In this document: positions 9,167-18,864 of the stretch, one piece after another
Numbering within the stretch: position 1 is the stretch's first letter
How the letters are laid out: each line of letters begins with the position of its first letter
DNA from: DATKZH01 sp035528065
GTDB taxonomy: Bacteria > Planctomycetota > Planctomycetia > Pirellulales > Thermoguttaceae
Assembly: GCA_035528065.1 (NCBI GenBank)
Contig: DATKZH010000661.1
Location: 1 to 64,000, forward strand
Direction of reading: 5' to 3'
Length of the DNA stretch: 64,000 bases
The notes under the pieces: generated by a model
Databases searched by the model: none
Seen by the model: the letters and a program-made list of their open reading frames with translations, nothing else
Told to the model about the DNA's origin: nothing
Position numbers and translations under genes: made by a program

Positions 9167-9634
9167 ATGTTCTCGTTCGACACCCGGAAAAGGCTGCGCG
9201 AGGTTGGCGATTTCCTCCGTCAGCTCGTGGACTTGAGCAGCCCCAACCTGCCCCCTCTAGAGGGTGATTTCCGCTCGCAGACTCGCTCGAATCGCACGTT
9301 GCCGGCACTGCTCTCTCCGTGGGAGCACGCCCAACCGGTCGTGGACGAGTCGACGTACGCCTTCACCAAGGACATCTCGGATCGCGGGCTTTCGTTGGTG
9401 CTCGGGCAGCCGTTCAAATCGTTTGAAGCCGTCGTCGGGTTGTGGCTGGACTCGCCTCGCTTCGTGCTGGGGGAGGTGCGGCAGAACGTGCCGCTCGGCG
9501 GCGGGTTCTGGCAGATCGGGGTGGAGCTGACCGGCGTGCTTGATTCCGCCGAGCACCCGCAGATTCAAAGCCTGATGCCGCTGGCTTCGCGTCTGGTCCC
9601 TAGTGCCAAGGCCACGCGGGCCGTGGCCACGTAG
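9167..9634 (+). CDS. PilZ-like domain protein
   Basis: The product is 155 residues. The ATG at 9167 follows a GGGGGA ribosome binding site. Features are RSNRTLPALLSPWE, then TKDISDRGLSLVLGQPF, the D/N-x-S-x-x-G core of PilZ domains that bind cyclic di-GMP, and a terminal strand with WQIGVELTG. The usual RxxxR motif is only approximate here (TRSNRT), so nucleotide binding is uncertain. It stands just upstream of a large hybrid histidine kinase and a partner-switching set. A second PilZ-like gene ends the other signalling operon at 33456. Confidence 0.6.
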   Translation: MFSFDTRKRLREVGDFLRQLVDLSSPNLPPLEGDFRSQTRSNRTLPALLSPWEHAQPVVDESTYAFTKDISDRGLSLVLGQPFKSFEAVVGLWLDSPRFVLGEVRQNVPLGGGFWQIGVELTGVLDSAEHPQIQSLMPLASRLVPSAKATRAVAT

Positions 9635-10236
9635 AGGGCCGAGCTGCCCATCCACGGCGCGCACTCTGCGGGGACGATCGGCTTTGTCCGTGGCGCGTGG
9701 GCCGCGGACGATCCACACCGCCTGGGAGTCGGACGGCGACAATCCAACCCGGATGGGTGGCCGACGTTGGGAGTGACGGATTATCGAGAGCGAGCGTGTG
9801 ACGGGTTGGGTTGGAGGGGCGGCGGGAGGTGAGGATATTCCTTGGCGCGACTTGAACCGTCGGGCGATTGGCGTTATTCTGAAGGTGCCGATCTAAGCGA
9901 CGTTTCTGCGTGGCCCAGGTGGAGGCTTTGCGGCGACTGCCGGGTCCGACTATTCTGGTCATGTTCCTCGATGCAGCCATTGAGCGTGCCGAGTTCGGTT
10001 GTTCGGTGGTGGCGTTTGCGAAGCCCGGTTCGCCTGTCGGCCCGTTCTGGACTCACTTCAGCTCCGGTCGTCCGATGCGATTCGTCTCGCGGGCGCTGGT
10101 GGATGCCCCGCTCGTTGCCGCGGCGTTGTGCGCGACTCCGCGGGGGCGACGTTTCGGGCTCCTGGTACCGGACAGAAGCGAAGGTTTCCGGAGGGACCCG
10201 GATCGGTTGTGAAGCCGCCAACGGACGGCCCTCGGC
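9635..10236. other. Intergenic region upstream of the hybrid kinase
   Basis: Six hundred bases with no recognised gene. A 100-codon open frame at 9910-10212 has no ribosome binding site and an unremarkable composition, and was not accepted. No repeats of the families seen elsewhere in the window are present. Confidence 0.35.
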
Positions 10237-13200
10237 ATGGAGCGACTCCAGGCAATGTCCGAGAGCAAACACGACGAGCTTCGTCCCCGCCGAACCTCGG
10301 GTCGGTTCGCCGGTCGGCGTCGCTGGCTGGTGATGGCGATCGGGTTGGCGGGTTTGGGGGTCACGGCAGCCGTCTGGCAAGGACTGGTGGCGCGCGAGAG
10401 GCCCCTGCGGCAGGCCGAATTCAAACGCGTTGCCGACGCTCAAGTCCGCTCGATCGAACGCCGGCTCAACCAGCACGTGGAAGTCGTCTTTTCGCTCTCC
10501 GCGTTCTACGCCGCCTCCCAAGCGGTGGAGCGCGGGGAGTTCCGGCAGTTCACCGAGTCGCTGCTGCCGCGCTACCAGGAGATCCAAGCGCTTGCCTGGG
10601 TGCCGCGCGTGGCGGGAAGCAACGCACCCGGCGCGGAGGAGGCTCGCACCGAGCACGAGGCGACGGTCCGGGCGGAGGGAGCGGAGTACGAAGACTACCA
10701 GATTCGCGAGCTGCGCGATCAGCGGCTTGTCCGGAACGGCCCGCGGGAAGAGTATTTCCCCGTGTGTTACGTCGAGCCCATGGAAGCCAACCGGCGGGCG
10801 ATGGGGCTCAACCTGGCCTCTCAGAGCGTGTGTGGCGAGGCGTTCGAGCGGGTATTCACGACGGGAGAAGCGGTCGTGGTCAGCGGCCCCGTTGAGTTGC
10901 CCCGCCGGGAGGGCGCGGTTTATTCGGTGCTGATCGTGGCGCCCGTCTACGCCAAGGGAGCGACGACGGATACCCCGGAGCAGCGCCGGGCGAGCTTGGC
11001 CGGGTTTGTCGTGGATGCCGTGCGCATCGACTCCATGGTGGAGCAGGCGTTGGGCGCGTCCGTGCCTGCCGACCTCGATATCCGCGTGTTCGACAATTTC
11101 GAAGAATCCGAGCCGCGCCTCCTCTGCACGTATCCTTCCCGAGAGCACGCTTCCGAAGGGCGGGACGCCGGCCCGGCGCCGACTGACGATCAACAGGCAA
11201 TCGCACCGAGGGAAATGGATCACACCGGCGTCGTGATGGTTCCCGGCCGACGTTGGTTGATTGAGTGCACTCCCACCGACGAATACGTTCACCTGCGCAA
11301 GCCGTGGATGCCGCATTACGTCAGCTTGCTCGTCGGCTTCGCGATCACGGTCCTGTTGACGATGTACGTCAACGCCCTGCTGGGCCGGACCGAACGCGTC
11401 GAGCGCCTGGTGCTGGAGCGGTCGGCCGATCTCCGGCGTGCCAAGGAAAACCTGGAGCGGGAGGCCGCCGACCGGACGCGTGCGGAGGAGGTGCTCCGGG
11501 ATTCCCAAGCGCTGTATTCCTCGCTGGTGGAGAACTTGCCCGTCCACGTCCTTCGCAAGGACCTGGACGGCAAATTCACGTTCGCCAACAAGTCGTTCTG
11601 CGAGTTGCTCGGCAAGCCGCTTTCGGCGATCGTGGGCAAGACCGACCTCGATTTCTATCCGCCCGAACTGGCCGAAAAGTATCAGCAGGACGACCGCAGG
11701 GTGGCCGCGACGGGCGTGCTGCTGGAGTGCGTGGAGGAGAACAAGAAGGGCGACGAAACCCGCTACGTCCAGGTGCTGAAGTCCGCCATCCGCGATGCCG
11801 GCGGCGAGGTCGTCGGCGTCCAAGTCGTCTTCTGGGACGTCACCGCGCGTCGTAAGGCCGAGGCGGCCCTGGAGAAGGAACGGTACCTGCTGCACGCCTT
11901 GATGGACAACCTCCCGCACCACATCTACTTCAAAGATGCCCAAAGTTGCTTCATCCGGATCAACCGGGCCCTGGCCGCCGGTTTCGGGCTCAGCGACGCC
12001 GCCGAGGCCGTCGGCAGGAGCGATGCCGATTTCTTCGCCCAGGAACATGTGCGAGAGGCCAGGGCGGACGAGCAGCAAGTGATGCAAACGGGCCAACCTC
12101 TGGTCGACAAGGAAGAAAGAGAGACCTGGCCCGACGGGCGCGAAACCTGGGTCACCACGACCAAGCTGTCGCTGTACGACGAGGAAGGCCGGGTCGTCGG
12201 CACGTTCGGCATCTCCCGCGACATCACGGAGCAGAAACAGGCGGCCGAAGCGCTGCGTATCAGCGAAATGAAGTACAGGACGCTCTACGATTCCACCCGG
12301 GACGCCATCATGCTGGTGACCCCCGAAGAAGGATTCCTGAGCGGGAACCCCGCCGCCGTCGAGCTCTTCGGCTGCAAAAGCGAGGCAGACTTCACGTCCA
12401 GCACCCCCGTCGACTTCTCTCCCGAGCACCAGCCGGACGGAACCCCATCTTCGGTGAAGGCCCGGCAGATGATGGCCACGGCCATCGAGCAAGGCTCCCA
12501 CTTCTTCGAATGGACCCACAAGTGCGTCGACGGAAGCGAGTTCGATGCCACCGTTCTCTTGACCCGGATGGAACTGGAAGGCAGGAGGATCCTCCAGGCC
12601 ACCGTCCGCGACGTCACCGAGCAGAATCGCGCGGCCGAAGCGCTCCGCGCCGCCAAGGAGGCGGCCGAGACCGCCAGCCGGGCGAAAAGCGCCTTCCTGG
12701 CCAACATGAGCCACGAGATCCGCACTCCCATGAACGTGATTATCGGGATGACCGAACTCGTGCTCGATACGCGACTCTCCGCCGAGCAGCGCGAGTACCT
12801 GCTGGCCCTCCAGGAGTCGAGCGAGGCCCTGCTGTCGTTGATCAACGACGTGCTCGACTTCTCCAAAATCGAGGCCGGCAAGCTCGATCTGGACTCCTCG
12901 GTCTTTGACCTCCACGACAGCCTGGGCGATATGACCAAGTGGCTCGCCGTCCGGGCGCACGGGAAGGGGCTGGAGTTGGCCTGCCATATCCGGCCCGAGG
13001 TGCCCGTCGCCGTGGTCGGCGACCCGGCCCGGCTGCGCCAAGTCGTCATCAATCTGCTGGGCAACGCCATCAAGTTCACCGACCACGGCGAGGTGGTCCT
13101 CGACGTCAGGTTCCAATCGGAGCTAAACGGCCAGGTCGTCCTCCACTTCGCGGTCAGCGACACGGGAGTCGGAATCGCCGAGGACAAACTCGGCGTCATC

Positions 13201-14628
13201 TTCGGCGCCTTCGAGCAGGCCGACAACACCACCACGCGTCGGTTCGGCGGCACCGGCTTGGGCTTGGCCATTTCTTCCCGACTCGTGGAACTGATGGGCG
13301 GGCGGATCTGGGCGGAAAGCCAGATCGGCCAAGGGAGCACGTTTCATTTCACCGCCCGGTTCGGATTGGCCCTCGGAGAACCGTCCGCGACGCGAACCGT
13401 CGAGTCGGCCATTGTCCGCGGCACGCGGGTGCTGGTCGTCGACGACAATGCCACCAACCGCTTCATCCTCGAAGAGATGCTGGGCAATTGGGGGATGCTC
13501 CCGACGGCCGTCGCCGGGGTCCGCGAGGCACTCGGGCAGCTCCGTCAGGCCCGCTCGAGCGGCGAGCCGTTCCCGCTGGTCATCAGCGACGTGCACATGC
13601 CCGAACTGGATGGGTTCGCGCTGGTGAACGAGATCCGGGAGGACCCGACGATTGGCAGTACGGTGATCATGATGCTAACCTCCGGTAACCGTCCGGGCGA
13701 CATTGCGCAATGCGAGGAAATGGGGGTCGCCGCGTACTTGCTGAAGCCGGTGAAGCAGTCGGAGCTGTTCGACGCGGTGATGATGGCCCTGGGGATCACC
13801 ACCGTCGAGGATGAAGCGGCGGTCGTGCCCGACCGAGAGCTGCCAACGCGAGATCGGCCCTTACGGATCCTCTTGGCCGAAGACAGCCTGGTCAATCAGA
13901 AGCTGGCCATCGGGCTCCTGAAGCGACGGGGACACGCGGTCGTGGTGGCCAACAACGGCAAGGAGGCCCTCGCCACCCTGGAGCTTGAGAAGTTCGACCT
14001 GATCATTATGGACGTGCAGATGCCGGAGATGGACGGGCTGGAGGCGACCGCCGCGATCCGTGCCCGGGAGAAACAGACGGGGGCCCACGTTCCCATCATC
14101 GCGATGACCGCCCATGCCATGAAGGGGGATCGTGAACGCTGTCTGGACGCGGGGATGGACCGCTATATCTCCAAGCCGATCCGGGCGAGGGTGTTGTTCG
14201 AGGTGATCGACGAGGTTGTCGGCAGCTCTACCCCATCGGATGCCGTCCCTGAATTCCCCCTGCCCGAGGGGGAGGGCGTCGACTGGAACGAAGCCCTTGG
14301 CGCGATGAAGGGGGATCGGGAACTGTTGGACATCGTGGTCCAAGCCGCCCTGGAGGAGGTGCCGCGGCTGATGGAGGAGATTCGCCAGGCGATCGCGGCC
14401 GGCGACGCAGCGGCCTTGCGGCTGGCCGCCCACACGCTCAAGGGGTCCATCCGCTATTTCGGGCAAGGCCCCGCCTACCAGCACGCCTATCGGCTGGAAG
14501 AGATGGGGCGGGACGGCCAACTGGAGGATGCCGGCCCGACCCTGGCGGCCCTCGAGGGGGACATGGAACAACTGACCTCACTTCTGCTAGACTATGGGCA
14601 GCCAAAGGATGCCTCAGGCGATTCATGA
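10237..14628 (+). CDS. CHASE-PAS hybrid sensor histidine kinase with two receivers and an Hpt domain
   Basis: This is a 1463-residue membrane kinase. A transmembrane helix at about 30-50 is followed by a CHASE sensor (about 70-330) and a second helix near 370-385, so the sensor is outside the cytoplasm. Three PAS-like domains follow, then a HisKA domain with H826 (SHEIRTPMN), an HATPase_c domain with NLLGNAIKF, DTGVGI and GGTGLGLAI, a receiver with acceptor D1118, a second receiver with D1259, and an Hpt domain with H1399 (AAHTLKGS). It therefore holds a full internal His-Asp-Asp-His relay. ATG 10255 is an alternative start. The neighbours (two REC-ATPase proteins, STAS) are likely outputs. 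Confidence 0.92.
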   Translation: MERLQAMSESKHDELRPRRTSGRFAGRRRWLVMAIGLAGLGVTAAVWQGLVARERPLRQAEFKRVADAQVRSIERRLNQHVEVVFSLSAFYAASQAVERGEFRQFTESLLPRYQEIQALAWVPRVAGSNAPGAEEARTEHEATVRAEGAEYEDYQIRELRDQRLVRNGPREEYFPVCYVEPMEANRRAMGLNLASQSVCGEAFERVFTTGEAVVVSGPVELPRREGAVYSVLIVAPVYAKGATTDTPEQRRASLAGFVVDAVRIDSMVEQALGASVPADLDIRVFDNFEESEPRLLCTYPSREHASEGRDAGPAPTDDQQAIAPREMDHTGVVMVPGRRWLIECTPTDEYVHLRKPWMPHYVSLLVGFAITVLLTMYVNALLGRTERVERLVLERSADLRRAKENLEREAADRTRAEEVLRDSQALYSSLVENLPVHVLRKDLDGKFTFANKSFCELLGKPLSAIVGKTDLDFYPPELAEKYQQDDRRVAATGVLLECVEENKKGDETRYVQVLKSAIRDAGGEVVGVQVVFWDVTARRKAEAALEKERYLLHALMDNLPHHIYFKDAQSCFIRINRALAAGFGLSDAAEAVGRSDADFFAQEHVREARADEQQVMQTGQPLVDKEERETWPDGRETWVTTTKLSLYDEEGRVVGTFGISRDITEQKQAAEALRISEMKYRTLYDSTRDAIMLVTPEEGFLSGNPAAVELFGCKSEADFTSSTPVDFSPEHQPDGTPSSVKARQMMATAIEQGSHFFEWTHKCVDGSEFDATVLLTRMELEGRRILQATVRDVTEQNRAAEALRAAKEAAETASRAKSAFLANMSHEIRTPMNVIIGMTELVLDTRLSAEQREYLLALQESSEALLSLINDVLDFSKIEAGKLDLDSSVFDLHDSLGDMTKWLAVRAHGKGLELACHIRPEVPVAVVGDPARLRQVVINLLGNAIKFTDHGEVVLDVRFQSELNGQVVLHFAVSDTGVGIAEDKLGVIFGAFEQADNTTTRRFGGTGLGLAISSRLVELMGGRIWAESQIGQGSTFHFTARFGLALGEPSATRTVESAIVRGTRVLVVDDNATNRFILEEMLGNWGMLPTAVAGVREALGQLRQARSSGEPFPLVISDVHMPELDGFALVNEIREDPTIGSTVIMMLTSGNRPGDIAQCEEMGVAAYLLKPVKQSELFDAVMMALGITTVEDEAAVVPDRELPTRDRPLRILLAEDSLVNQKLAIGLLKRRGHAVVVANNGKEALATLELEKFDLIIMDVQMPEMDGLEATAAIRAREKQTGAHVPIIAMTAHAMKGDRERCLDAGMDRYISKPIRARVLFEVIDEVVGSSTPSDAVPEFPLPEGEGVDWNEALGAMKGDRELLDIVVQAALEEVPRLMEEIRQAIAAGDAAALRLAAHTLKGSIRYFGQGPAYQHAYRLEEMGRDGQLEDAGPTLAALEGDMEQLTSLLLDYGQPKDASGDS

Positions 14629-14688
14629 TCCGTGAACGCAGTCCGGGGCGTGCGGGCCGATCCGCTTGGTCATGGGGGGAGCCGATTG

Positions 14689-15621
14689 ATGCCCAAAGTA
14701 CTCGTCGTTGACGACTCGAAAGTCGATCGCCGCCTGGTGTGCGAATTCCTCCGCAAGGAGTCGCAGTGGACGGTCGAGGACGCCGCCAACGGCGTCGAAG
14801 CGCTGGCCCGGATGAAGGACTCCGTGCCCGATCTGATCCTGACCGACCTGAACATGCCGGTCATGGACGGTCTGGAGTTGGTCACGGCCATGCGCGAGCG
14901 CTACCCGCGCGTGCCGGTGATTCTCATTACGGCCTACGGCAGCGAGACCCTCGCGACCGAGGCGCTGAGGCGCGGTGCCTCGAGCTACGTCCCGAAATCG
15001 CAGTTGGCCGACAGGCTGCTGGACACGATGGACGAGGTCTTGTCGCTGGCACACGCCGACCGCACCTACGAGAAGCTGATCAGTTGCCTGGCCCGCACGG
15101 AGTTCACCTTCCTGCTGGAGCCCGACCCGGCCTTGATCGATCCTCTGGTCGATCTGGTTCAGAAGATGGTTGCGGGGATGGATTTCGTCGACTTCACCGG
15201 GCGCCTGCGGATCGGAATCGCGTTGAAGGAGTCGCTTCTGAACGCGCTCTTCCACGGCACGCTGGAGATCTCGCCGGAGCAGATGGAGCAAGTCGAACAC
15301 AAGCTTCTGGACGACCAGGAGGCAAGCCTGGTCGAACAGCGTCGAAGCCAATCGCCTTACCGGGATCGAAAGATCTTCGTCGACGTGCGAATCTCCAAGA
15401 GCGAGGCCCGGTTCGTGATTCGGGATGAAGGCCGGGGATTCGACGTCTCGTCGTTTCCCGACCCCGAGGCCCCCGGCGCTTTGGAGGGAGAGAAGGGTCG
15501 GGGCCTGTCGCTGATGCGGACCTTCATGGACGACGTGACGTTCAACGACGCCGGCAATGAAGTGACGATGATCAAACGGCGAGAGCACGAAGGCGACGCC
15601 CCCAAGAGCCCGAGCTCCTGA
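14689..15621 (+). CDS. Response regulator fused to an RsbW-like anti-sigma ATPase domain
   Basis: The product is 310 residues, starting at ATG 14689 after a GGGGGGA ribosome binding site. Residues 1-120 form a receiver with the acidic pocket VDDSKVDRR, acceptor D53 (TDLNMPVMDG) and the conserved Lys (YVPKS). Residues about 150-300 form a GHKL ATPase of the RsbW/SpoIIAB type: N-box KESLLNALFHG, G1 RDEGRGFD and G2 GRGLSLMRTF. It probably works as a phosphorylation-controlled switch kinase or anti-sigma factor, taking phosphate from the kinase just upstream. It is about 37% identical by eye to the next gene, indicating tandem duplication. Confidence 0.85.
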   Translation: MPKVLVVDDSKVDRRLVCEFLRKESQWTVEDAANGVEALARMKDSVPDLILTDLNMPVMDGLELVTAMRERYPRVPVILITAYGSETLATEALRRGASSYVPKSQLADRLLDTMDEVLSLAHADRTYEKLISCLARTEFTFLLEPDPALIDPLVDLVQKMVAGMDFVDFTGRLRIGIALKESLLNALFHGTLEISPEQMEQVEHKLLDDQEASLVEQRRSQSPYRDRKIFVDVRISKSEARFVIRDEGRGFDVSSFPDPEAPGALEGEKGRGLSLMRTFMDDVTFNDAGNEVTMIKRREHEGDAPKSPSS

Positions 15622-15720
15622 GATCCCGAGCGAAGAGATTCTCCCTCGCCGATCGCAGCGGTCGTCGGCGAGTTACCCATGGGTCGCAAGCAGTGAGAAC
15701 CGGTTACGAGAGACGTGAAG

Positions 15721-16626
15721 ATGCCCAGCGTACTGGTCGTCGACGACTTGCCCGCCGATCGTCATCTGGTGGCGGAATACCTGAAGGACGACGCGTTCGA
15801 GCTCCGGTTCGCCGCCAACGGTGCCGAAGCGCTGGAGAAGCTGGAACAGGGGATCCCGGACCTCGTGGTGACCGACCTGATGATGCCCGAGGTCGACGGC
15901 CTGGAACTGGTCCGCGCCTGCCGGAGCCGGTATCCCCTGGTGCCGGTCATCCTGATGACGTCCCAGGGCACCGAGGAGACGGTCGTCCAGGCGCTCAAGC
16001 AGGGCGCGGCCAGCTACGTCCCCAAGCACGCCTTCCCGCGGCGGCTGCTGAGCACGGTCCGCAACGTGCTGGCGGTCTCGGGGCGTCGCCGCGTCCACAC
16101 GCGGCTGATGGAGTGCATGGACTGGACCGAATGCGCCTTCGCTCTGAAAAACAATTCCGCCTTGATTCACCCGCTGATCACCTACTTGCAGGAGCGGACC
16201 AGCGACCTGGACGTTTGTGACGAGTCGGACCGCACGCGGATCGGCGTCGCCCTGGAAGAAGCCTTGGCCAACGCCCTCTATCACGGAAACCTCGAGGTCG
16301 GCTCCGAATTGCGGGGGGAGGACGACAAGGGTTATCACGCCTTGATCGTCGAGCGACTGAACACCTCTCCTTATCGGGATCGAAAGATTCACGTGGAAAC
16401 CACGATGTCGCGCGAGCACGCCACGTTCGTGGTCCGCGACGAGGGCACGGGCTTCGATCCGTCGTCGCTTCCCGATCCGACCGACCCGGCCAATCTGGAG
16501 AAGGCCAGCGGCCGCGGCCTCCTTCTGATGCGAACCTTTATGGACGAAGTGGCGTATAACGGCGAAGGCAACGCCGTCGTGCTGACCAAGCGTCGCCGTC
16601 CGGACGCCGCCTCCAAGCCCCAATGA
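15721..16626 (+). CDS. Second response regulator-RsbW-like ATPase fusion (paralogue)
   Basis: The 301-residue protein has the same order as its upstream neighbour: receiver with VDDLPADRH and acceptor D52 (TDLMMPEVDG), a linker, then the RsbW-like ATPase with EEALANALYHGN, RDEGTGFD and GRGLLLMRTFMDEV. Both share YRDRKI before the G1 box. The in-frame GTG at 15715 is an alternative start. Next downstream is a STAS protein, the usual substrate of such kinases in partner switching. Confidence 0.85.
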   Translation: MPSVLVVDDLPADRHLVAEYLKDDAFELRFAANGAEALEKLEQGIPDLVVTDLMMPEVDGLELVRACRSRYPLVPVILMTSQGTEETVVQALKQGAASYVPKHAFPRRLLSTVRNVLAVSGRRRVHTRLMECMDWTECAFALKNNSALIHPLITYLQERTSDLDVCDESDRTRIGVALEEALANALYHGNLEVGSELRGEDDKGYHALIVERLNTSPYRDRKIHVETTMSREHATFVVRDEGTGFDPSSLPDPTDPANLEKASGRGLLLMRTFMDEVAYNGEGNAVVLTKRRRPDAASKPQ

Positions 16627-16712
16627 GGATTCCTGACGTCCGAGACAACCGTCTTGCGCAACCGGGCTCATTACGCGACAAACAACGTTTTCCTCTTGTA
16701 GCGGGAATCAAG

Positions 16713-17075
16713 ATGTCCCAGCCGAGTATCTTCGAGACCGAAATCCGGGATACCACGATCATCGTAGCGCCCCGCGGGGACGTGAGCACGCTGGCCGGAG
16801 AGGACGTCCACGCCGAGCTGCCCGGCTTGCTGGATCAGCTCCAAAAGAGCGAAATCAAGCACGTCGTCTTCGACCTGAAGAGGGCCTCCTACTTCGGATC
16901 GATCTTGCTCGGCGCGATGAGCGCCATGTGGGGCCGCATCCGCGCCCGCGGAGGAAAAATGGCCGTCTGCAACGTCTCCGACACGGGCAAGGAAATCCTG
17001 CACGTCTCGAAGTTCGACACCCTCTGGCCCGTCTGTGACTCGCGGGAAGAGGCCCTGAAAACCGTCCTCGAATAG
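16713..17075 (+). CDS. STAS-domain protein, anti-sigma-factor-antagonist-like
   Basis: This 120-residue protein has the STAS fold pattern: TTIIVAPRGDVSTLAGED, then HVVFDLKRASYFGSILLGAM, then GGKMAVCNVSD and a helix. In SpoIIAA/RsbV proteins the phospho-acceptor Ser sits in a DSSG-like loop; here the loop is KRASYFGSI, with Ser but not the classical Asp-Ser pair. It follows two RsbW-like proteins on the same strand and is probably their partner. It is distinct from the other STAS gene at 49268. Confidence 0.75.
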   Translation: MSQPSIFETEIRDTTIIVAPRGDVSTLAGEDVHAELPGLLDQLQKSEIKHVVFDLKRASYFGSILLGAMSAMWGRIRARGGKMAVCNVSDTGKEILHVSKFDTLWPVCDSREEALKTVLE

Positions 17076-17200
17076 TACTACCGCGCCTGCTCTCCCGCGG
17101 ATGTGCGTTTGAATCGAGAGCTGCGCTGCCGGCAGTCTCATGCCAGCAGGCGCAAATCCCGAGCGTTTTGCAGAACGGGCGCTGTCGTACTACGGATGGT

Positions 17201-17293
17201 TGCATTGCCAATGATCCCCCGACGTGGACCGGAGCCTTGTGTCCCGGGCTTCCGGTGGAAGCCCTCCGTTCATTGGCTATGCAAGGCTCAAAT
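17201..17293 (+). repeat. Dispersed repeat, copy 1 of a ~93-base element
   Basis: This segment matches the reverse complement of 33951-34043 over about 93 bases with only scattered differences. The core GGCTTCCGGTGGAAGCCCTC forms a hairpin. It lies in the 700-base gap before the ABC transporter genes. No coding frame is shared between copies, so it is a non-coding interspersed repeat. Confidence 0.75.
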
Positions 17294-17332
17294 GGGGTGG
17301 ATGCCGAAACCAGTCGGTTTCACCCGACCGGT

Positions 17333-17565
17333 GGTCTGCCACCAGCTTTAGCTGGTGGGAAGGGAGCCAATCCCCACCGGAACGAGCCGGCTTCAGCCGG
17401 GCTTCTCGACAAAGGGGGCTCAACCGACTCCAGGTGTCTGAAGACCGGCCGAGAAGCCCGGCTTCAGCCGGCTCGAGTCACCGCGTGGGGCCCTCTTTCC
17501 ACCAGCTCAAGCTGTTGGCAGACAGTCTGTCGGCTGAAGCCGACTTCCACGCCCGGTACGGAGCA
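17333..17565. repeat. Cluster of short palindromes containing CCGGCTTCAGCCGG-type hairpins
   Basis: After the dispersed repeat come several small inverted repeats: CCACCAGCTTTAGCTGGTGG, GCCGGCTTCAGCCGGGC and, about 80 bases on, a mirrored GCCCGGCTTCAGCCGGC copy, followed by CAGACAGTCTGTCGGCTGAAGCCGAC. The two CTTCAGCCGG copies in opposite orientation bracket about 80 bases, like a small REP-type element. The rest of the 17076-17787 gap holds no recognised gene. Confidence 0.55.
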
Positions 17566-17787
17566 GCCCCCGCAGGCGGCCCCCGACCGCCGCAGACACA
17601 CGATTGTCGGGTAAACGGGAGCGAACGCGTTCCGGGGAGCCGAAAGGAAGTGGCGGACGTTTTCCTTTCTTTTCTGCGCTCCGGAGGCCAAGATTCTATT
17701 AGCCGTTGCGAATACCGCTTTGGCACCGTAGATCCTCCTCGATAGGGATCCGGTCATTCCCCGCGAACCCCAACATTGGGTGGGACG

Positions 17788-18864
17788 ATGTCACCAACCG
17801 ACGTGCATCCAGAGCTGGGCTCGAGCCGGCACGGGCCTGCGTCCGCGGAGTTGGCCATCCGCACCGAGCACCTGACGAAGATCTACGGCAACCGCCTGAT
17901 TGCCGTCAACGACATGAGCCTGGAGGTCCCCCGCGGTTCGATATTCGGGCTTCTGGGGCCGAATGGCGCTGGGAAGACGACCACGCTCAAGCTCCTATTG
18001 GGTCTACAACGCCCCACGGCGGGACGGGCCGAGGTGTTCGGGCACCCCTGCGGGCCGAATGCCATCGCCGTGCGAAGCACGATCGGCTACCTCCCTACCA
18101 ACCCGCAGCTACCCGGAAACCTCAGACCCACGGAATACCTCGACCTGCTCGGCCAGCTTTGCCGGCTTCCCCGCGAGGTCCGCAAGCCGCGATTCGCCTC
18201 GCTGCTTCGGGCCGTGGGACTATTGGGGGCCACCGATCAGAAGATCCAGACGTTTTCCACCGGGATGTGCACCCGGCTGGGCATCGCCGCCTCGCTGGTC
18301 GGCGACCCGCCCTTGTTGCTCTGGGACGAGCCCACCGCCGGGCTGGATCCCTCGGCACGTCGATTCACCATCGATTTGATCCGCGAGTTGGGCAAGACGC
18401 GGACCGTCGTCATCGCGACCCACATACTCGGCGACATCGACCAGATCTGCGACCACGTCGGCGTGATGCACGAGGGCCGGATGATCTTCAGCGGCGCGAT
18501 GCACGACATGAAGCAACGCCTCCGCCGCGACGAAATCAGCCTGGAGTTGGAAGGCACGGGCGAGGACTTCCTGCAACTGGCCCAACAGGCCGACGGCCTG
18601 GACGGCGTCGACGCGCGGGCGGAGGCCGGCCGTACGCTGGTGGTCAGGGTATCCGACTCCCGCAGTCGGGCCGACGCCCTGGCCGACGTGCTCAAGCTGG
18701 TCGATTCCAGCAGTCTTGCCCTCGCCGCCATCCACTCCGGGTACAACGAGACGGAAAACGCCTACCTGCAACTGCTCCAAGAGGACGTAGCCCATGGCTT
18801 CCAACGGTTCGACCTCGACGCCCGGCACCCGACTGATGCCGTTTCTGGCGATCCTCCGGCATGA
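17788..18864 (+). CDS. ABC transporter ATP-binding protein
   Basis: The 358-residue product starts at ATG 17788 after GGGTGGGA. The ABC domain spans about 25-250: Walker A GPNGAGKTTT, Q-loop region YLPTNPQLPGN, a signature reading FSTGMCTRLGIA in place of LSGGQ, Walker B PLLLWDEPTAGLDP and switch His ATHIL. A C-terminal extension of about 90 residues is like those of CcmA/NatA-type exporters. The permease gene overlaps its 3' end. The substrate is unknown. Confidence 0.85.
   Translation: MSPTDVHPELGSSRHGPASAELAIRTEHLTKIYGNRLIAVNDMSLEVPRGSIFGLLGPNGAGKTTTLKLLLGLQRPTAGRAEVFGHPCGPNAIAVRSTIGYLPTNPQLPGNLRPTEYLDLLGQLCRLPREVRKPRFASLLRAVGLLGATDQKIQTFSTGMCTRLGIAASLVGDPPLLLWDEPTAGLDPSARRFTIDLIRELGKTRTVVIATHILGDIDQICDHVGVMHEGRMIFSGAMHDMKQRLRRDEISLELEGTGEDFLQLAQQADGLDGVDARAEAGRTLVVRVSDSRSRADALADVLKLVDSSSLALAAIHSGYNETENAYLQLLQEDVAHGFQRFDLDARHPTDAVSGDPPA

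Noticed and set aside
9910..10212. 100-codon frame before the hybrid kinase
   Set aside because: No ribosome binding site, no recognisable motif, and other frames of similar length cross the same stretch.
9874..13116. 1080-codon open frame on the minus strand
   Set aside because: It is antisense to the hybrid histidine kinase, whose domains are unmistakable, and its composition (His, Arg, Asp, Gly-rich) is that of a GC-rich shadow frame.
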